Shown: piece by piece, positions 1 to 8,895 of the stretch
How the letters are laid out: each line of letters begins with the position of its first letter
How positions within the stretch are numbered: the first letter of the stretch is position 1
From: Sporosarcina sp. FSL K6-3457
GTDB taxonomy: Bacteria; Bacillota; Bacilli; Bacillales_A; Planococcaceae
Direction of reading: 5' to 3'
DNA: 64,000 bases
NCBI RefSeq assembly: GCF_038007285.1
Contig: NZ_JBBOWX010000001.1
Location: 372,001 to 436,000 of the forward strand
Notes under the pieces: generated by a model
What the model saw: only the letters and a program-made list of their open reading frames with translations
Told to the model about the DNA's origin: nothing
Database searches by the model: none
Position numbers and translations under genes: made by a program

Positions 1-563
1 GCAATATCCTCGAGTTGCTCATAAATGTCTTTGAACTGAATAATACGGATTGGATCTTTCTCACGGATGAAAAGCTGTTTGATGGATGTACGAAGAACCT
101 CATCACAAATTCGTTCGTATTCCTTAATTTGTACGGCATGAACACGCATTGCTTCCAGTTTTCTTTTAGAAAGCAATTGCATAGCAAGGACAATCTCATC
201 CGTACTTTTCACGATGTTTTCCATGAACTTTTGGACGTATTCATCAATGTCAGTGAGTGAAAACATTTCAAGATGAGCGGCAAATTGCTCAATACCGTCG
301 AGGATATCATCCATTTTAATGGCTAATTGTAAAATATCTTCCCGTTCAATAGGTGTCATGAATGACTTATTGAGCTTAGTAATAAGTTCGTGGATAAGTG
401 TGTCGCCTTCTGTCTCATAATTTTTAAGCTTAATGCTGACTTCTTTTAAATCAGCGGCTGTTTCTACTTTGAAATTATCTGCATAGTGGATTGCTTCTTG
501 TACATTTTCTGCAATCGTTAATAATGCAGTGAAGAAAGGGTCTGTTTTACGTTGATTAAACAT
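1..563 (-). CDS. DUF47 / PhoU-like Pit accessory protein (5' part, continues beyond window)
   Basis: The reverse strand encodes an alpha-helical protein starting MFNQRKTDPFF and open for 187 codons to the window edge, so the C-terminus is missing. Charged helices with phrases such as DILDGIEQFAAHLEMF and QIKEYERICDEV are typical of the DUF47/TIGR00153 family (B. subtilis YkaA), PhoU-like proteins usually encoded next to a Pit low-affinity phosphate transporter. The pit gene would then lie outside the window. ATG at 563 is preferred over ATG at 566 because GGAGG lies six bases upstream of it. Function is inferred from the family. Confidence 0.85.
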   Translation of the reverse strand, partial: MFNQRKTDPFFTALLTIAENVQEAIHYADNFKVETAADLKEVSIKLKNYETEGDTLIHELITKLNKSFMTPIEREDILQLAIKMDDILDGIEQFAAHLEMFSLTDIDEYVQKFMENIVKSTDEIVLAMQLLSKRKLEAMRVHAVQIKEYERICDEVLRTSIKQLFIREKDPIRIIQFKDIYEQLEDI

Positions 564-566
564 CAT

Positions 567-1645
567 TAGCCTCCATCCGTCTCCGGAAATAAATTATTGT
601 GTCCTCATCATAACAAAATCATAAGAAATCGGGACAAATTTCGACAAGATTTACACAAACTTAACATAACTTTTACGAAAAGGGGGTTGTTCTTTTGAAA
701 AGTGATAATTCAGTAATAGGAATGTCCCTTACTAGCGTACCCTTTTCTTTAGTTCAACTAACGATATAAGTTGAGCTAAAGAATCCCCAAGAGCTGAGCG
801 TTGTAAGTAGTATTTTTTAGTTCAGCTCTACTCGCACCTGCTGATTAACCAAAAAATAACTTAATCAAACACTATGCGCGCTGTGTACAGTTCTTTTGGT
901 TCGCTGTGGATTGAACGACTTCTATACGATTACCGGGGTGTTTCTATGTATAGGGATGGTGGTCGTTCATCCATCGCTCTCCAAAAACACTTATACACAA
1001 AGTGCTAATGCTTTTAGGGAAGAAAGAATAGCTAGCTTTTTACGTGGATAAAAGCCGCCAAAGATACAATTTTGGCAGCTGAAGCTTTTACCATGGTCCT
1101 TCCCACTGTTATTTTAGGAAGTATTACATTCTTATAAAACTTGCTAAAAGTAAAGTGGGAGTACCTTATACAAAGTGCAAGTGTGCCCGAAATTGCATCT
1201 TCGGGCACTTACACTCTATAGAAAGTCATCTATTCTTTTTTTGCCAAACAACTGCATTTTTCACTTGAACGTTGTAGGTACGCGATAGGCAAGTATTCAT
1301 AACAAGATGACCGAAAAAGGATGACTAGAAATGACGAAGTCGTTTCTAGTCATCCTTGCTCCTGGGGGAGGAAGGAACTGCAATTCCTCCTTGGTAATGA
1401 TGTCTTGATTATTTCGTCGAAAGCGAGCCGGAAATGATCTAGTGAAAATGGTAGTTTTCAAGCCTTTTTCACCGGTGCATTAAAATGGTTAATCAACAGA
1501 CGTGAGCTCTACTAAATAAATATTGGGATAGAGTTTTTTGAAGCAATTCATGGACTTAAGCAGTTACCGATATTTACGCTAAGCGATTGGATTGTCTTAA
1601 CTGATAGCGAAATTGAAATGAAGGGGAAATTAATTTTTAGTAAAT
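567..1645. other. About 1.1 kb without a recognisable gene; several hairpins
   Basis: I see no convincing coding region here. The stretch holds imperfect or perfect inverted repeats at 746-782 (14-bp arms), 790-829 (8-bp arms), 893-967 (arms around GATTGAACGAC) and 1179-1211 (around GCCCGAA/TTCGGGC), a long hairpin at 1317-1357, and 1367-1390 (GGAGGAA/TTCCTCC). A stretch at 1518-1661 is open for about 47 codons without a start codon and ends TAA inside the next promoter; it may be a gene remnant. The divergent promoter of the DUF47 gene is probably near 610-650. Confidence 0.5.
1314..1357 (-). terminator. Long hairpin, terminator-like on the minus strand
   Basis: Arms 1317-1331 and 1343-1357 pair perfectly over 15 bp and extend inward through GAC/GTC to a GAA loop. 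Read on the minus strand the stem is followed by five T. No gene on the minus strand immediately precedes it, so it may be left from a lost gene. Confidence 0.5.
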
Positions 1646-1671
1646 TGAAACTTATTCCATAACTGCCCGTA
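1646..1671 (+). promoter_or_regulatory. Consensus sigma-W (ECF) promoter of the nfeD-floT operon
   Basis: TGAAAC at 1646-1651, a 16-base spacer and CGTA at 1668-1671 match the sigma-W consensus TGAAAC-N16-CGTA exactly, about 40 bases before the first start codon. The orthologous yuaF-floT operon of B. subtilis is a known sigma-W target, so the assignment is supported by both sequence and family knowledge. Confidence 0.85.
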
Positions 1672-1710
1672 TATATAGTAAGGCAGAAAAGTGAAAGTGG
1701 AGGTGATGGG

Positions 1711-2244
1711 ATGGAACTGTTTGGGATGCCGATTATGCAAGTATATTTGGTGGTGTTGATTGTCGCGGGCCTGGCAACGGTACTGTACATCTTTTTCAGT
1801 GACATGGCAGAAGGTATTGGTGAGGTAAGTCCATTGTTAGATCCAGCGATTATACTTGCATTCATAACACTTGCCGCCGCCGCTGGCTATATACTGGAGC
1901 TTGTGACAGCCTTGAATAGTGGAATCATTATCGTCATCGCAGTAGTTATTGCAGCTATACTCGATTTTCTTCTGTATTTCTTTGTACTGCTACCAATCAG
2001 GTCGGCGGAAGTGTCAATTGCTTATACAGATGAGTCATTAACTGGTCAGGTTGCGAAAGTGATTGTCCCTGTGCCGGTAGACGGTTTTGGTGAAATTGTC
2101 ATTGAGTCAGTGAGTGGGGTTTTATCGAAAAGAGCAGCAGGGTACGAGAATACAGCTATTGCGTATGGCAAAGAGGTACTTATTATTGAAGTGAAAAATG
2201 GAACATTTATCGTCAAGGAGTATGAACCATTTCACTTTAAATAA
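1711..2244 (+). CDS. NfeD-family membrane protein (YuaF-like), partner of flotillin
   Basis: This 177-residue protein has three hydrophobic segments (about residues 7-28, 45-70 and 72-95) followed by a soluble beta-rich C-terminal half (about 100-177), the layout of short NfeD proteins with an OB-fold. NfeD proteins are encoded beside flotillins and take part in membrane microdomain organisation and envelope stress. GGAGG lies seven bases before ATG 1711. The gene is 24 bases upstream of floT and shares its sigma-W promoter. Equivalent to B. subtilis YuaF by context and length. Confidence 0.9.
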   Translation: MELFGMPIMQVYLVVLIVAGLATVLYIFFSDMAEGIGEVSPLLDPAIILAFITLAAAAGYILELVTALNSGIIIVIAVVIAAILDFLLYFFVLLPIRSAEVSIAYTDESLTGQVAKVIVPVPVDGFGEIVIESVSGVLSKRAAGYENTAIAYGKEVLIIEVKNGTFIVKEYEPFHFK

Positions 2245-2268
2245 ATTTTACAAGGGGGAAATAATAGG

Positions 2269-3822
2269 ATGGATATGGGAATTTGGATTGTAGTTGGAGT
2301 TGTCGCTTTTGTTTTATTGGCAGTGATTCTCGTTTATGTGGCGAAGTATAAGACAGTCGGTCCGGACGAAGCGCTTATTGTAACAGGGAGTTATATAGGA
2401 ACGAAAAATGTACATACGGATGAGTCAGGCAACAAGATTAAAATCATCCGTGGTGGCGGGACATTCGTGTTACCGGTATTCCAACAGGCAACGCCACTGA
2501 GCTTATTATCGAGTAAGCTAGAAGTGACGACGCCGGAAGTATATACAGAGCAAGGTGTTCCGGTTATGGCGGACGGGACGGCGATTATTAAAATTGGTGG
2601 TTCAATCTCGGAAATTGCGACAGCTGCCGAACAGTTTTTAGGAAAATCAAAGGTAGACCGTGAAAACGAAGCGAAGGAAGTATTGGAAGGTCATTTGCGT
2701 TCGATTCTTGGATCTATGACAGTTGAAGAGATTTATAAAAACCGAGATATGTTCTCGCAAGAAGTGCAGCGTGTGGCTTCGCAGGATTTATCGAAAATGG
2801 GACTTGTCATTGTGTCGTTTACAATTAAAGATGTACGCGATAAAAATGGCTACCTCGATTCTCTAGGGAAACCACGTATTGCACAAGTGAAGCGTGATGC
2901 AGATATTGCAACGGTTGAAGCAGAAAAAGAAACGCGTATTAAAAATGCGGAAGCCTCGAAAGAAGCACAGAAAGCTGAAATTGAGCGTGCGACTGAAATT
3001 GCGGAAGCAGAAAAAGAGAATCAGTTGAAAGTTGCGGATTATCGTCGTGAGCAGGACGTAGCGAAAGCGCGTGCTGACCAAGCATATGAGTTGCAGACAG
3101 CCGTTTCCAAGCAGGAAGTTATGGAGCAGGAAATGCAAATTCAAATTATTGAGCGTCAAAAGCAAATTGAGCTGGAAGAGAAAGAGATTTTACGTCGCGA
3201 GAAGCAATATGATTCTGAAGTGAAGAAAAAAGCGGATGCGGATCGTTATGCCATTGAGCAAAATGCAGAAGCTGAAAAATCAAAACAAATTACAGAAGCG
3301 GATGCGGAAAAGTACCGCATTGAGGCACGTGCAACAGCGGATGCAGAAAAAGTTCGTCTTGATGGGCAGGCAAAAGCCGATTCCCAGCGTGCCCAAGGGG
3401 AATCAGAAGCGGATATTATTCGTCTGAAAGGTCTTGCAGAAGCCGAAGCGAAACGTAAAATTGCGGAAGCGTTCGAACAGTACGGGCAAGCTGCGATGCT
3501 TGATATGATTGTCAAAATGCTACCAGAATATGCGAAGGAAATCGCAAGTCCATTGTCTAACATCGACAAAATTACTGTCGTTGACACAGGTGGTGGCGAA
3601 GGCGGCGGTGCGAATAAAGTGACGTCGTATGCAACAAACTTAATGACTACGTTACAAGAAACATTGAAAGCTTCTTCGGGTATTGATGTGAAGGAAATGC
3701 TGGAGAATTATTCGGGAAAAGGTACAATTCGCCCGAGTATTGACCAGCTAACAAATGAAGTAAAGGCAGCGAATACGAAACAACTTGTTGAAAAAGAAGT
3801 AGTAGCTGATGAAGTGAAATAA
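2269..3822 (+). CDS. floT: Flotillin-like protein FloT
   Basis: The 517-residue protein begins with a hydrophobic hairpin segment (about residues 5-25), then an SPFH/Band 7 domain (about 28-210), and then a long coiled-coil rich in A, E, K and Q with repeated EA/AEAE phrases (about 210-400), ending in a Gly-rich stretch and a charged tail. Flotillins scaffold functional membrane microdomains and influence fluidity, secretion and signalling. Length matches B. subtilis FloT. The yuaI gene that follows floT in B. subtilis is absent; a terminator and repeat array follow instead. Confidence 0.96.
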   Translation: MDMGIWIVVGVVAFVLLAVILVYVAKYKTVGPDEALIVTGSYIGTKNVHTDESGNKIKIIRGGGTFVLPVFQQATPLSLLSSKLEVTTPEVYTEQGVPVMADGTAIIKIGGSISEIATAAEQFLGKSKVDRENEAKEVLEGHLRSILGSMTVEEIYKNRDMFSQEVQRVASQDLSKMGLVIVSFTIKDVRDKNGYLDSLGKPRIAQVKRDADIATVEAEKETRIKNAEASKEAQKAEIERATEIAEAEKENQLKVADYRREQDVAKARADQAYELQTAVSKQEVMEQEMQIQIIERQKQIELEEKEILRREKQYDSEVKKKADADRYAIEQNAEAEKSKQITEADAEKYRIEARATADAEKVRLDGQAKADSQRAQGESEADIIRLKGLAEAEAKRKIAEAFEQYGQAAMLDMIVKMLPEYAKEIASPLSNIDKITVVDTGGGEGGGANKVTSYATNLMTTLQETLKASSGIDVKEMLENYSGKGTIRPSIDQLTNEVKAANTKQLVEKEVVADEVK

Positions 3823-3832
3823 ATAGAAGAGG

Positions 3833-3875
3833 AAAGAGTCCATGCGCAATTATTGCGTGTGGACTCTTTTTCTTT
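3833..3875 (+). terminator. Intrinsic terminator of nfeD-floT
   Basis: Arms 3833-3850 and 3852-3869 form an 18-bp stem (two wobble pairs) followed by a T-rich tail. Its right half (3844-3872) is repeated word for word at 4120-4148, at the far end of the adjacent array. Confidence 0.9.
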
Positions 3876-3888
3876 ATATTGCAAGTGG

Positions 3889-4148
3889 GCGCAATGACTA
3901 GCTGTCCGCGCGCAATCCTTGGCGTTATCCGTGCAATGACTAGCTGTCCGCGCGCAATCCTTGGCGTTATCCGCGCAATGACTAGCCGTCTGCGCGCAAT
4001 CCTTGGCGTTATCCGCGCAATGACTAGCTGTCCGCGCGCAATCCTTGGCGTTATCCGCGCAATGACTAGCCGTCTGCGCGCAATCCTTGGCGTTATCCGC
4101 GCAATGACTAGCTGTCCGCGCGCAATTATTGCGTGTGGACTCTTTTTC
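3889..4148. repeat. Tandem array: 42-bp units built from two 21-bp half-units
   Basis: Five full 42-bp units start at 3889, 3931, 3973, 4015 and 4057, with a partial sixth at 4099. Each unit is two 21-bp halves opening with GCGCAAT (or GTGCAAT), one continuing GACTAGC and the other CCTTGGCG. Heads therefore fall every 21 bp from 3889 to 4120. The last head runs into a copy of the floT terminator's right half. Because 42 is a multiple of three, both strands stay open in one frame, giving apparent 14-residue repeat peptides; there is no sign that these are translated. Confidence 0.95.
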
Positions 4149-4217
4149 GTGATACATTATCCTTTTTTTATTCGACAAGAATTGCAAGCGGGTATAGGAA
4201 GTTAATAATCATTTTGC

Positions 4218-4223
4218 TATAAT
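4218..4223 (+). promoter_or_regulatory. Extended -10 promoter of the first HD-GYP gene
   Basis: TGCTATAAT (TG at 4215-4216, TATAAT at 4218-4223) is an extended -10. The same arrangement precedes the second paralogue at 5485-5490 in an otherwise recognisably duplicated upstream region. Confidence 0.6.
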
Positions 4224-4278
4224 TGAATTATTCAGATATATCTTGGCGATTATACAACTTAATTTGGGAGGGGAGAAT

Positions 4279-5217
4279 ATGCTAACCCATTCAAACAAAT
4301 CCTTTGTTAACTATACAGAAGAAGGAAATCCAACCTTGCGCCTTAGCTCAGTTGAAATTATTTTGTTGGGAAGGTGGGATGGGTTGTCAAATGCCCTTCT
4401 AACATTACATAAAAACCAATTTTTTATGGCGAAGTATAACAACAAACGCTTCGAGAGGGAATCCTATTTGCTGTTAGAAGGTGTTGTGGAAATGGAGGTG
4501 AATGGGTGTCGTCGTTTGATGGAAATTGGTGAGATAATCGATGCTTCTACCTATAAAGAGACTGTGTCGTTTTATGGAGAAACAGAAGCTACTTTTTTAC
4601 TTAAAATAGATGCAAGAGCTTATGAAGAACATTTTCTTGAAATGCAAATGCTTCAAAAAGAAGCTGAAGAAATTGAATTACTAGACGGCTATACCTATCA
4701 TCATTGCGATCGTATTAAAAATTATACAATTGAAGTATGGAAGCACTTGGATATGCCGGGAGATACGCAAAATCTTATTTTGTTGAGATGGGGATCCTAT
4801 TTTCATGATATTGGCAAACGGGCAGTTCCGTTGGAGATATTGAATAAACCGGGGAAGCTAACCCCTGAGGAATGGGAAATTATGAAATCCCATACAACGG
4901 AAGGTGCAAAAATGGTACGAGAACATGCTGTAGAATGGCTTAAAGATGTTGCATTTATTGTTGAACAACATCATGAAAGATATGATGGCACGGGCTATCC
5001 ATATGGTTTAAAGGGAGATGAAATTGCGTTGGAATCTGCCATTGTTTCTGTCGTTGATGCCTTTGATGCTATGACAACAGACCGTGTCTATAAGAAGGCA
5101 TTGCTGATTGAGGAGGCAGTCGAAGAGCTACAGGCAGGAAAAGGGACGCAATTTAACCCTGAAGTAGTTGATGCATTTTTAGAGGTATTGGAGAACAAGC
5201 AGTTTAAGTGGAAATAA
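4279..5217 (+). CDS. HD-GYP domain phosphodiesterase with N-terminal cNMP-binding-like domain (copy 1)
   Basis: The 312-residue protein has an N-terminal beta-rich region (about 1-125) resembling a Crp/cNMP-binding roll, with a GVVEMEVNG...LMEIGEI phrase. A C-terminal HD-GYP domain follows, with FHDIGK near residue 176 and HHERYDGTGYPYGLKGDEI near 231. HD-GYP domains usually hydrolyse cyclic di-GMP, and both signature motifs are intact. ATG 4279 follows GGGAGGGGAG; an upstream in-frame TTG at 4243 lacks a good site. The next gene is a paralogue. Confidence 0.85.
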   Translation: MLTHSNKSFVNYTEEGNPTLRLSSVEIILLGRWDGLSNALLTLHKNQFFMAKYNNKRFERESYLLLEGVVEMEVNGCRRLMEIGEIIDASTYKETVSFYGETEATFLLKIDARAYEEHFLEMQMLQKEAEEIELLDGYTYHHCDRIKNYTIEVWKHLDMPGDTQNLILLRWGSYFHDIGKRAVPLEILNKPGKLTPEEWEIMKSHTTEGAKMVREHAVEWLKDVAFIVEQHHERYDGTGYPYGLKGDEIALESAIVSVVDAFDAMTTDRVYKKALLIEEAVEELQAGKGTQFNPEVVDAFLEVLENKQFKWK

Positions 5218-5329
5218 AGAAATGTAGAAGACTTGGGGCAATGCGTCTGCTTTTTGTAGTAGAGCTACTTTAGTGAGTTATGTAGTATTTGTGAAAGGAT
5301 ATGTACATAGTGAATAAGGAAAGTAGAAC

Positions 5330-5354
5330 AGACTCGGGCAACTGGGTCTTTTTT
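5330..5354 (+). terminator. Intrinsic terminator between the HD-GYP paralogues
   Basis: An 8-bp stem (AGACTCGG/CTGGGTCT with wobble pairs, GCAA loop) is followed by six T. A related but weaker copy (stem then TTTT) sits after the second paralogue at 6479-6499, so the terminator was duplicated with the gene. Confidence 0.8.
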
Positions 5355-5484
5355 AATTGCTTGGGAAATTATGAAATCTCATACTGTGGATAAGTTATGA
5401 CGTAGAGATTTCGCGTCTAGGCTCCAGCGCTTTTGTTCTTCTATAAAAATTGTCAGCAAGTGTGGAAGTTAATGATCAATTTGT
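5355..5484 (+). pseudogene. Remnant of a further HD-GYP copy plus dispersed-repeat fragment
   Basis: Bases 5363-5385 (TGGGAAATTATGAAATC...) nearly match the coding segment for WEIMKSHT in both neighbouring HD-GYP genes but carry no open frame around them. About 20 bases further on, 5408-5430 resembles the gtctaggctccagcgc repeat family seen elsewhere in the window. This suggests a third tandem copy was mostly deleted. Confidence 0.45.
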
Positions 5485-5545
5485 TATAATTATATTATTC
5501 AGACATTATTCGATGACTATACAACTTAATTTAGGGAGTGCGAGT

Positions 5546-6478
5546 ATGCCAACTAATTTTAGTCAGTCGTATGCTAACTATACAGAAGAAGGATACCCAG
5601 TTGTCCATCTAGGTTCGGTGGACATCATTTTACTTGGAAGATGGGGTGGGTTGTCAAATGCCCTCCTATCATTACATGAAAATCATTTTTTTATGGCTCA
5701 ATATAATATGCAACACGCCTTAGTGGAATCCTATATGCTATTGGATGGTAGTGTGGAAATGGAGCATGACGGTAAACGCCGTTTGATGGAAATTGGTGAG
5801 GTAGTTGATGCATCCCAATATGGACGAGCTATTACGTTTTATGGAAAAACAGACGCGGAAATTCTAATGAAGATGAATGCCGTAACCTATGAAGTCATCT
5901 TTTTTGAAATGCAAATACTTCAAAAGGAAGCAGAAGAAATCGAAGCACTGGATGGGTATACATATCACCACTGTAGCCGTATTAAAGATTACTCCATTGA
6001 AGTGTGGAAACGTCTAGATATGTCTAAGGAAAGCCTTCGCATTTTACGATGGGGTGCTTATTTTCATGATATTGGCAAGTGTGCCATCCCGTTAGATATT
6101 TTAAATAAACCTGGGCAGCTGACGGCGGAGGAATGGGAAATTATGAAGACCCATACGACAGAGGGGGCGAAAATGGTACGCAGGCACTCTGTTGAATGGT
6201 TAAAGGACATTGCATTTATAGTTGAACAGCATCATGAGCGCTACGATGGGAAAGGCTATCCATATGGTTTAAAAGGAGATGAAATTGCTCTGGAAGCAGC
6301 TATTGTCTCCGTTGTTGATGCCTTTGATGCTATGACAACAGACCGTGTCTATAAGAAGGCATTGCTGATTGAGGAGGCAGTCGAAGAGCTACAGGCAGGG
6401 AAAGGGACGCAATTTAATCCTGAAGTAGTTGATGCGTTTTTAGAGGTATTGGAAACCAAGCAGTTTAAGTGGGAATAA
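5546..6478 (+). CDS. HD-GYP domain phosphodiesterase with N-terminal cNMP-binding-like domain (copy 2)
   Basis: This 310-residue paralogue of the preceding gene has the same layout: an N-terminal sensory roll and a C-terminal HD-GYP domain with FHDIGK near residue 173 and HHERYDGKGYPYGLKGDEI near 228. ATG 5546 follows a weak GGGAG; an in-frame ATG further upstream (5510 region) would add a non-conserved leader. The last ~165 coding bases are almost identical to copy 1, including an uninterrupted 86-base match, while the rest has diverged clearly, pointing to recent gene conversion. Confidence 0.85.
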   Translation: MPTNFSQSYANYTEEGYPVVHLGSVDIILLGRWGGLSNALLSLHENHFFMAQYNMQHALVESYMLLDGSVEMEHDGKRRLMEIGEVVDASQYGRAITFYGKTDAEILMKMNAVTYEVIFFEMQILQKEAEEIEALDGYTYHHCSRIKDYSIEVWKRLDMSKESLRILRWGAYFHDIGKCAIPLDILNKPGQLTAEEWEIMKTHTTEGAKMVRRHSVEWLKDIAFIVEQHHERYDGKGYPYGLKGDEIALEAAIVSVVDAFDAMTTDRVYKKALLIEEAVEELQAGKGTQFNPEVVDAFLEVLETKQFKWE

Positions 6479-6527
6479 AGACTCGGGAAACTGGGTCATT
6501 TTGGCATGTGTATAAGGAGGAAATCCA

Positions 6528-6992
6528 ATGGACTACATACAAACAATGAGGAAAATGATCGGCAAGGAACCGCTGTTAACAGTGGGATGCGGTGTCATTA
6601 TTACGAACGAGGGAAAAATATTGCTGCAGCATCGCACAGATGCAGACAATTGGTGCATTCCAGGTGGATTGATGGAGCTTGGAGAAACGTTTGAAGAGAC
6701 GGCGAAGAGGGAGACTTATGAAGAAACAGGATTGAATGTGGAAGGACTGCAATTGTTTGGTCTTTATTCGGGGGAGTCCGGTTATGCAACGTACCCGAAT
6801 GGCGATCAGATGTATAGTGTGCAAGTCATTTTTCATTCTGATGAGTATACGGGTGAACTGAATCAGGGGGGAGCAGAAAGCAGAGCGCACCGTTTCTTTG
6901 GTAAAGATGAATTACCTAAAAATTTGAACACTATACAAAAAGCGTTCATCCAAGACTGGGCGGATGAAAAAAAGCTACCAGTCATGAGATAA
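6528..6992 (+). CDS. Nudix hydrolase
   Basis: A 154-residue protein with a complete Nudix box from about residue 45 (GGLMELGETFEE...REtyEEtG), the Mg2+-binding signature GX5EX7REUXEEXGU. Nudix enzymes hydrolyse nucleoside diphosphates linked to another moiety; the exact substrate cannot be read from the sequence. AGGAGG precedes ATG 6528. It lies just downstream of the second HD-GYP gene and 34 bases before fumC, possibly on the same transcript. Confidence 0.92.
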   Translation: MDYIQTMRKMIGKEPLLTVGCGVIITNEGKILLQHRTDADNWCIPGGLMELGETFEETAKRETYEETGLNVEGLQLFGLYSGESGYATYPNGDQMYSVQVIFHSDEYTGELNQGGAESRAHRFFGKDELPKNLNTIQKAFIQDWADEKKLPVMR

Positions 6993-7026
6993 TGAAAACA
7001 CTTACACTTGAAAGGTGATGGGGAAA

Positions 7027-8409
7027 ATGGATTATCGTATTGAACATGATACATTTGGTGAAATTAAAGTACCAGCGGACAAGTTATGGGGTGCACAGAC
7101 ACAACGTAGTAAGCAAAATTTCAAAATTGGCGAGGAAAGAATGCCGATAGGCGTTGTTCACGCATTTGCACATTTGAAAAAGTCAGCAGCAATCGCGAGC
7201 CATGCACATGGCGCTATTTCGGAGGCGAAAATGAAAGCTATTTCCGCTGCTGCGGATGAAGTAATCGCGGGGAAATTGGATGATCATTTCCCGCTTGTCG
7301 TTTGGCAAACAGGTAGTGGGACACAATCGAATATGAACATGAACGAAGTGTTAGCTAACCGTGGCAATCAATTGCTGGAGGAGTGGGGCGAGGAAGAACG
7401 TCTACATCCGAACGATGATGTTAATAAATCACAAAGCTCGAATGATACATTTCCAACAGCCTTGCATGTCGCAGGTGTTATTGCTGTCCAACAGCAGCTC
7501 ATCCCGGCAATCGGTCAGTTGAAGGCAACGCTTGGCAAAAAATCGGAAGAATTCATGGATATTATTAAAATCGGTCGTACGCATTTGCAAGACGCTACGC
7601 CATTGACACTTGGGCAAGAAATTAGTGGCTGGCACCGCATGTTGGAGAAAACGGAAAAAATGATTACAGATAGTGTTGAATCGATGAAGGAACTCGCAAT
7701 CGGCGGAACCGCAGTTGGGACAGGTTTGAATGCACCTGCTGGATTTGGCGATCGTGTTGCGGAGGAAATTAGTAAGGCAGTAGGCATTGAGTTCACTTCT
7801 GCGCAGAATAAATTCCATTCATTAACGAGCTATGACGAAGTTGTTTATGTTCACGGGGCTATCAAGGCATTGGCGGCAGATCTTATGAAAATCGCCAATG
7901 ATGTACGTTGGTTGGCAAGCGGACCACGTTCCGGTATTGGCGAAATTACGATTCCGGAAAATGAACCAGGAAGTTCGATCATGCCTGGGAAAGTGAATCC
8001 GACACAAAGTGAAGCGCTGACAATGGTCGTCGCACAAGTGATGGGGAATGACGCAGCAATTGGTTTTGCGGCGAGTCAAGGGAACTTTGAACTAAACGTT
8101 TTCAAGCCTGTCATCATTTACAATTTCCTGCAATCAGTGACGTTATTGAGTGATGCAATGATTAGCTTTAATGATAACTGTGCAGTAGGTATTGAACCAA
8201 ATCGTGAGGAAATTGCGCGCAAAGTGCAAAACTCACTAATGCTTGTAACGGCATTGAATCCGTATATTGGTTATGAAAATGCAGCAAAAATCGCCAAAAC
8301 TGCCCATGCAGAAGGCACAACGTTGAAAGAGGCGGCGCTGAAAACGGGTTTATTGACAGAAGAGCAGTTTGACGAGTATGTCGACCCATCGAAAATGATT
8401 GGGAGATAA
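7027..8409 (+). CDS. fumC: Fumarate hydratase class II
   Basis: The 460-residue enzyme interconverts fumarate and L-malate in the citric acid cycle. It opens with [26 protein letters not shown] and carries the fumarase/aspartase signature [11 protein letters not shown] near residue 316, plus the [14 protein letters not shown] region. Length fits B. subtilis CitG. ATG 7027 gives the conserved N-terminus; upstream GTG 7015 and ATG 7018 overlap the ribosome-binding site AAAGGTG. The HIT gene begins five bases after its stop. Confidence 0.97.
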   Translation: MDYRIEHDTFGEIKVPADKLWGAQTQRSKQNFKIGEERMPIGVVHAFAHLKKSAAIASHAHGAISEAKMKAISAAADEVIAGKLDDHFPLVVWQTGSGTQSNMNMNEVLANRGNQLLEEWGEEERLHPNDDVNKSQSSNDTFPTALHVAGVIAVQQQLIPAIGQLKATLGKKSEEFMDIIKIGRTHLQDATPLTLGQEISGWHRMLEKTEKMITDSVESMKELAIGGTAVGTGLNAPAGFGDRVAEEISKAVGIEFTSAQNKFHSLTSYDEVVYVHGAIKALAADLMKIANDVRWLASGPRSGIGEITIPENEPGSSIMPGKVNPTQSEALTMVVAQVMGNDAAIGFAASQGNFELNVFKPVIIYNFLQSVTLLSDAMISFNDNCAVGIEPNREEIARKVQNSLMLVTALNPYIGYENAAKIAKTAHAEGTTLKEAALKTGLLTEEQFDEYVDPSKMIGR

Positions 8410-8414
8410 GAGGC

Positions 8415-8813
8415 ATGTACGAAAAAGAGTGCCCGTATTGTAACTTGCTAGCAGATCCAGAACAACAAATTATTTTTGAAAACGCAACATGTGCTTATAT
8501 TCAAAAGCCTTCCGAACAACAAGTTTTGGAAGGTAGTGGTTTAATTGTTCCGAAACGGCATGCGCCAGACGTGTTTTTGCTGACGAAAGAAGAGTGGAGA
8601 GACACGCAGGAGCTTCTATTGAAAGCGAAATCCTATTTGGAAGAGTCGTATGGACATGATGGTTATTCAGTCGGATGGAACACGGGGAAAACAGGTGGTC
8701 AATCAATTCCGCATGCGCATTTACACGTCATTCCACGCTTTGCAGATGAGCCTCATGCCGGGAAAGGCATTCGTCATTGGATTAAACAAGAAAATAATCG
8801 ACGGCATTCTTAA
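8415..8813 (+). CDS. HIT-family nucleotide hydrolase
   Basis: A 132-residue protein with the histidine triad HAHLHVIPR near residue 99 and an N-terminal CPYCN pair (CX2C at residues 6-9) that may bind metal, as in other bacterial HIT proteins. HIT enzymes act on nucleoside phosphoramidates or dinucleotide polyphosphates. It follows fumC closely with a weak AAGAGG site, suggesting coupling to fumC translation. Confidence 0.9.
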   Translation: MYEKECPYCNLLADPEQQIIFENATCAYIQKPSEQQVLEGSGLIVPKRHAPDVFLLTKEEWRDTQELLLKAKSYLEESYGHDGYSVGWNTGKTGGQSIPHAHLHVIPRFADEPHAGKGIRHWIKQENNRRHS

Positions 8814-8895
8814 TTGTCCACAATTCCGTAACCCATGAAATTGTTAGTTTGGGCTATGATGGAAGAGTAGACTCAAAAGTAGGAGTGGACATAAG

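Noticed and set aside
1179..1211. Intrinsic terminator around GCCCGAA/TTCGGGC
   Set aside because: The stem is good but no T tract follows on either strand, so only an inverted repeat is reported.
1548..1865. 105-codon minus-strand ORF
   Set aside because: It overlaps the sigma-W promoter and the start of the nfeD-like gene and has no ribosome-binding site or recognisable motif.
3889..4148. CRISPR array
   Set aside because: There are no unique spacers: all bases belong to repeats of 21 bp, and no cas gene is nearby.
3708..4205. Repeat peptides of 14 residues encoded by both strands of the floT array
   Set aside because: A 42-bp repeat without stop codons stays open in one frame automatically. 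There is no ribosome-binding site, and the minus-strand frame runs into floT. I treat it as non-coding satellite DNA.
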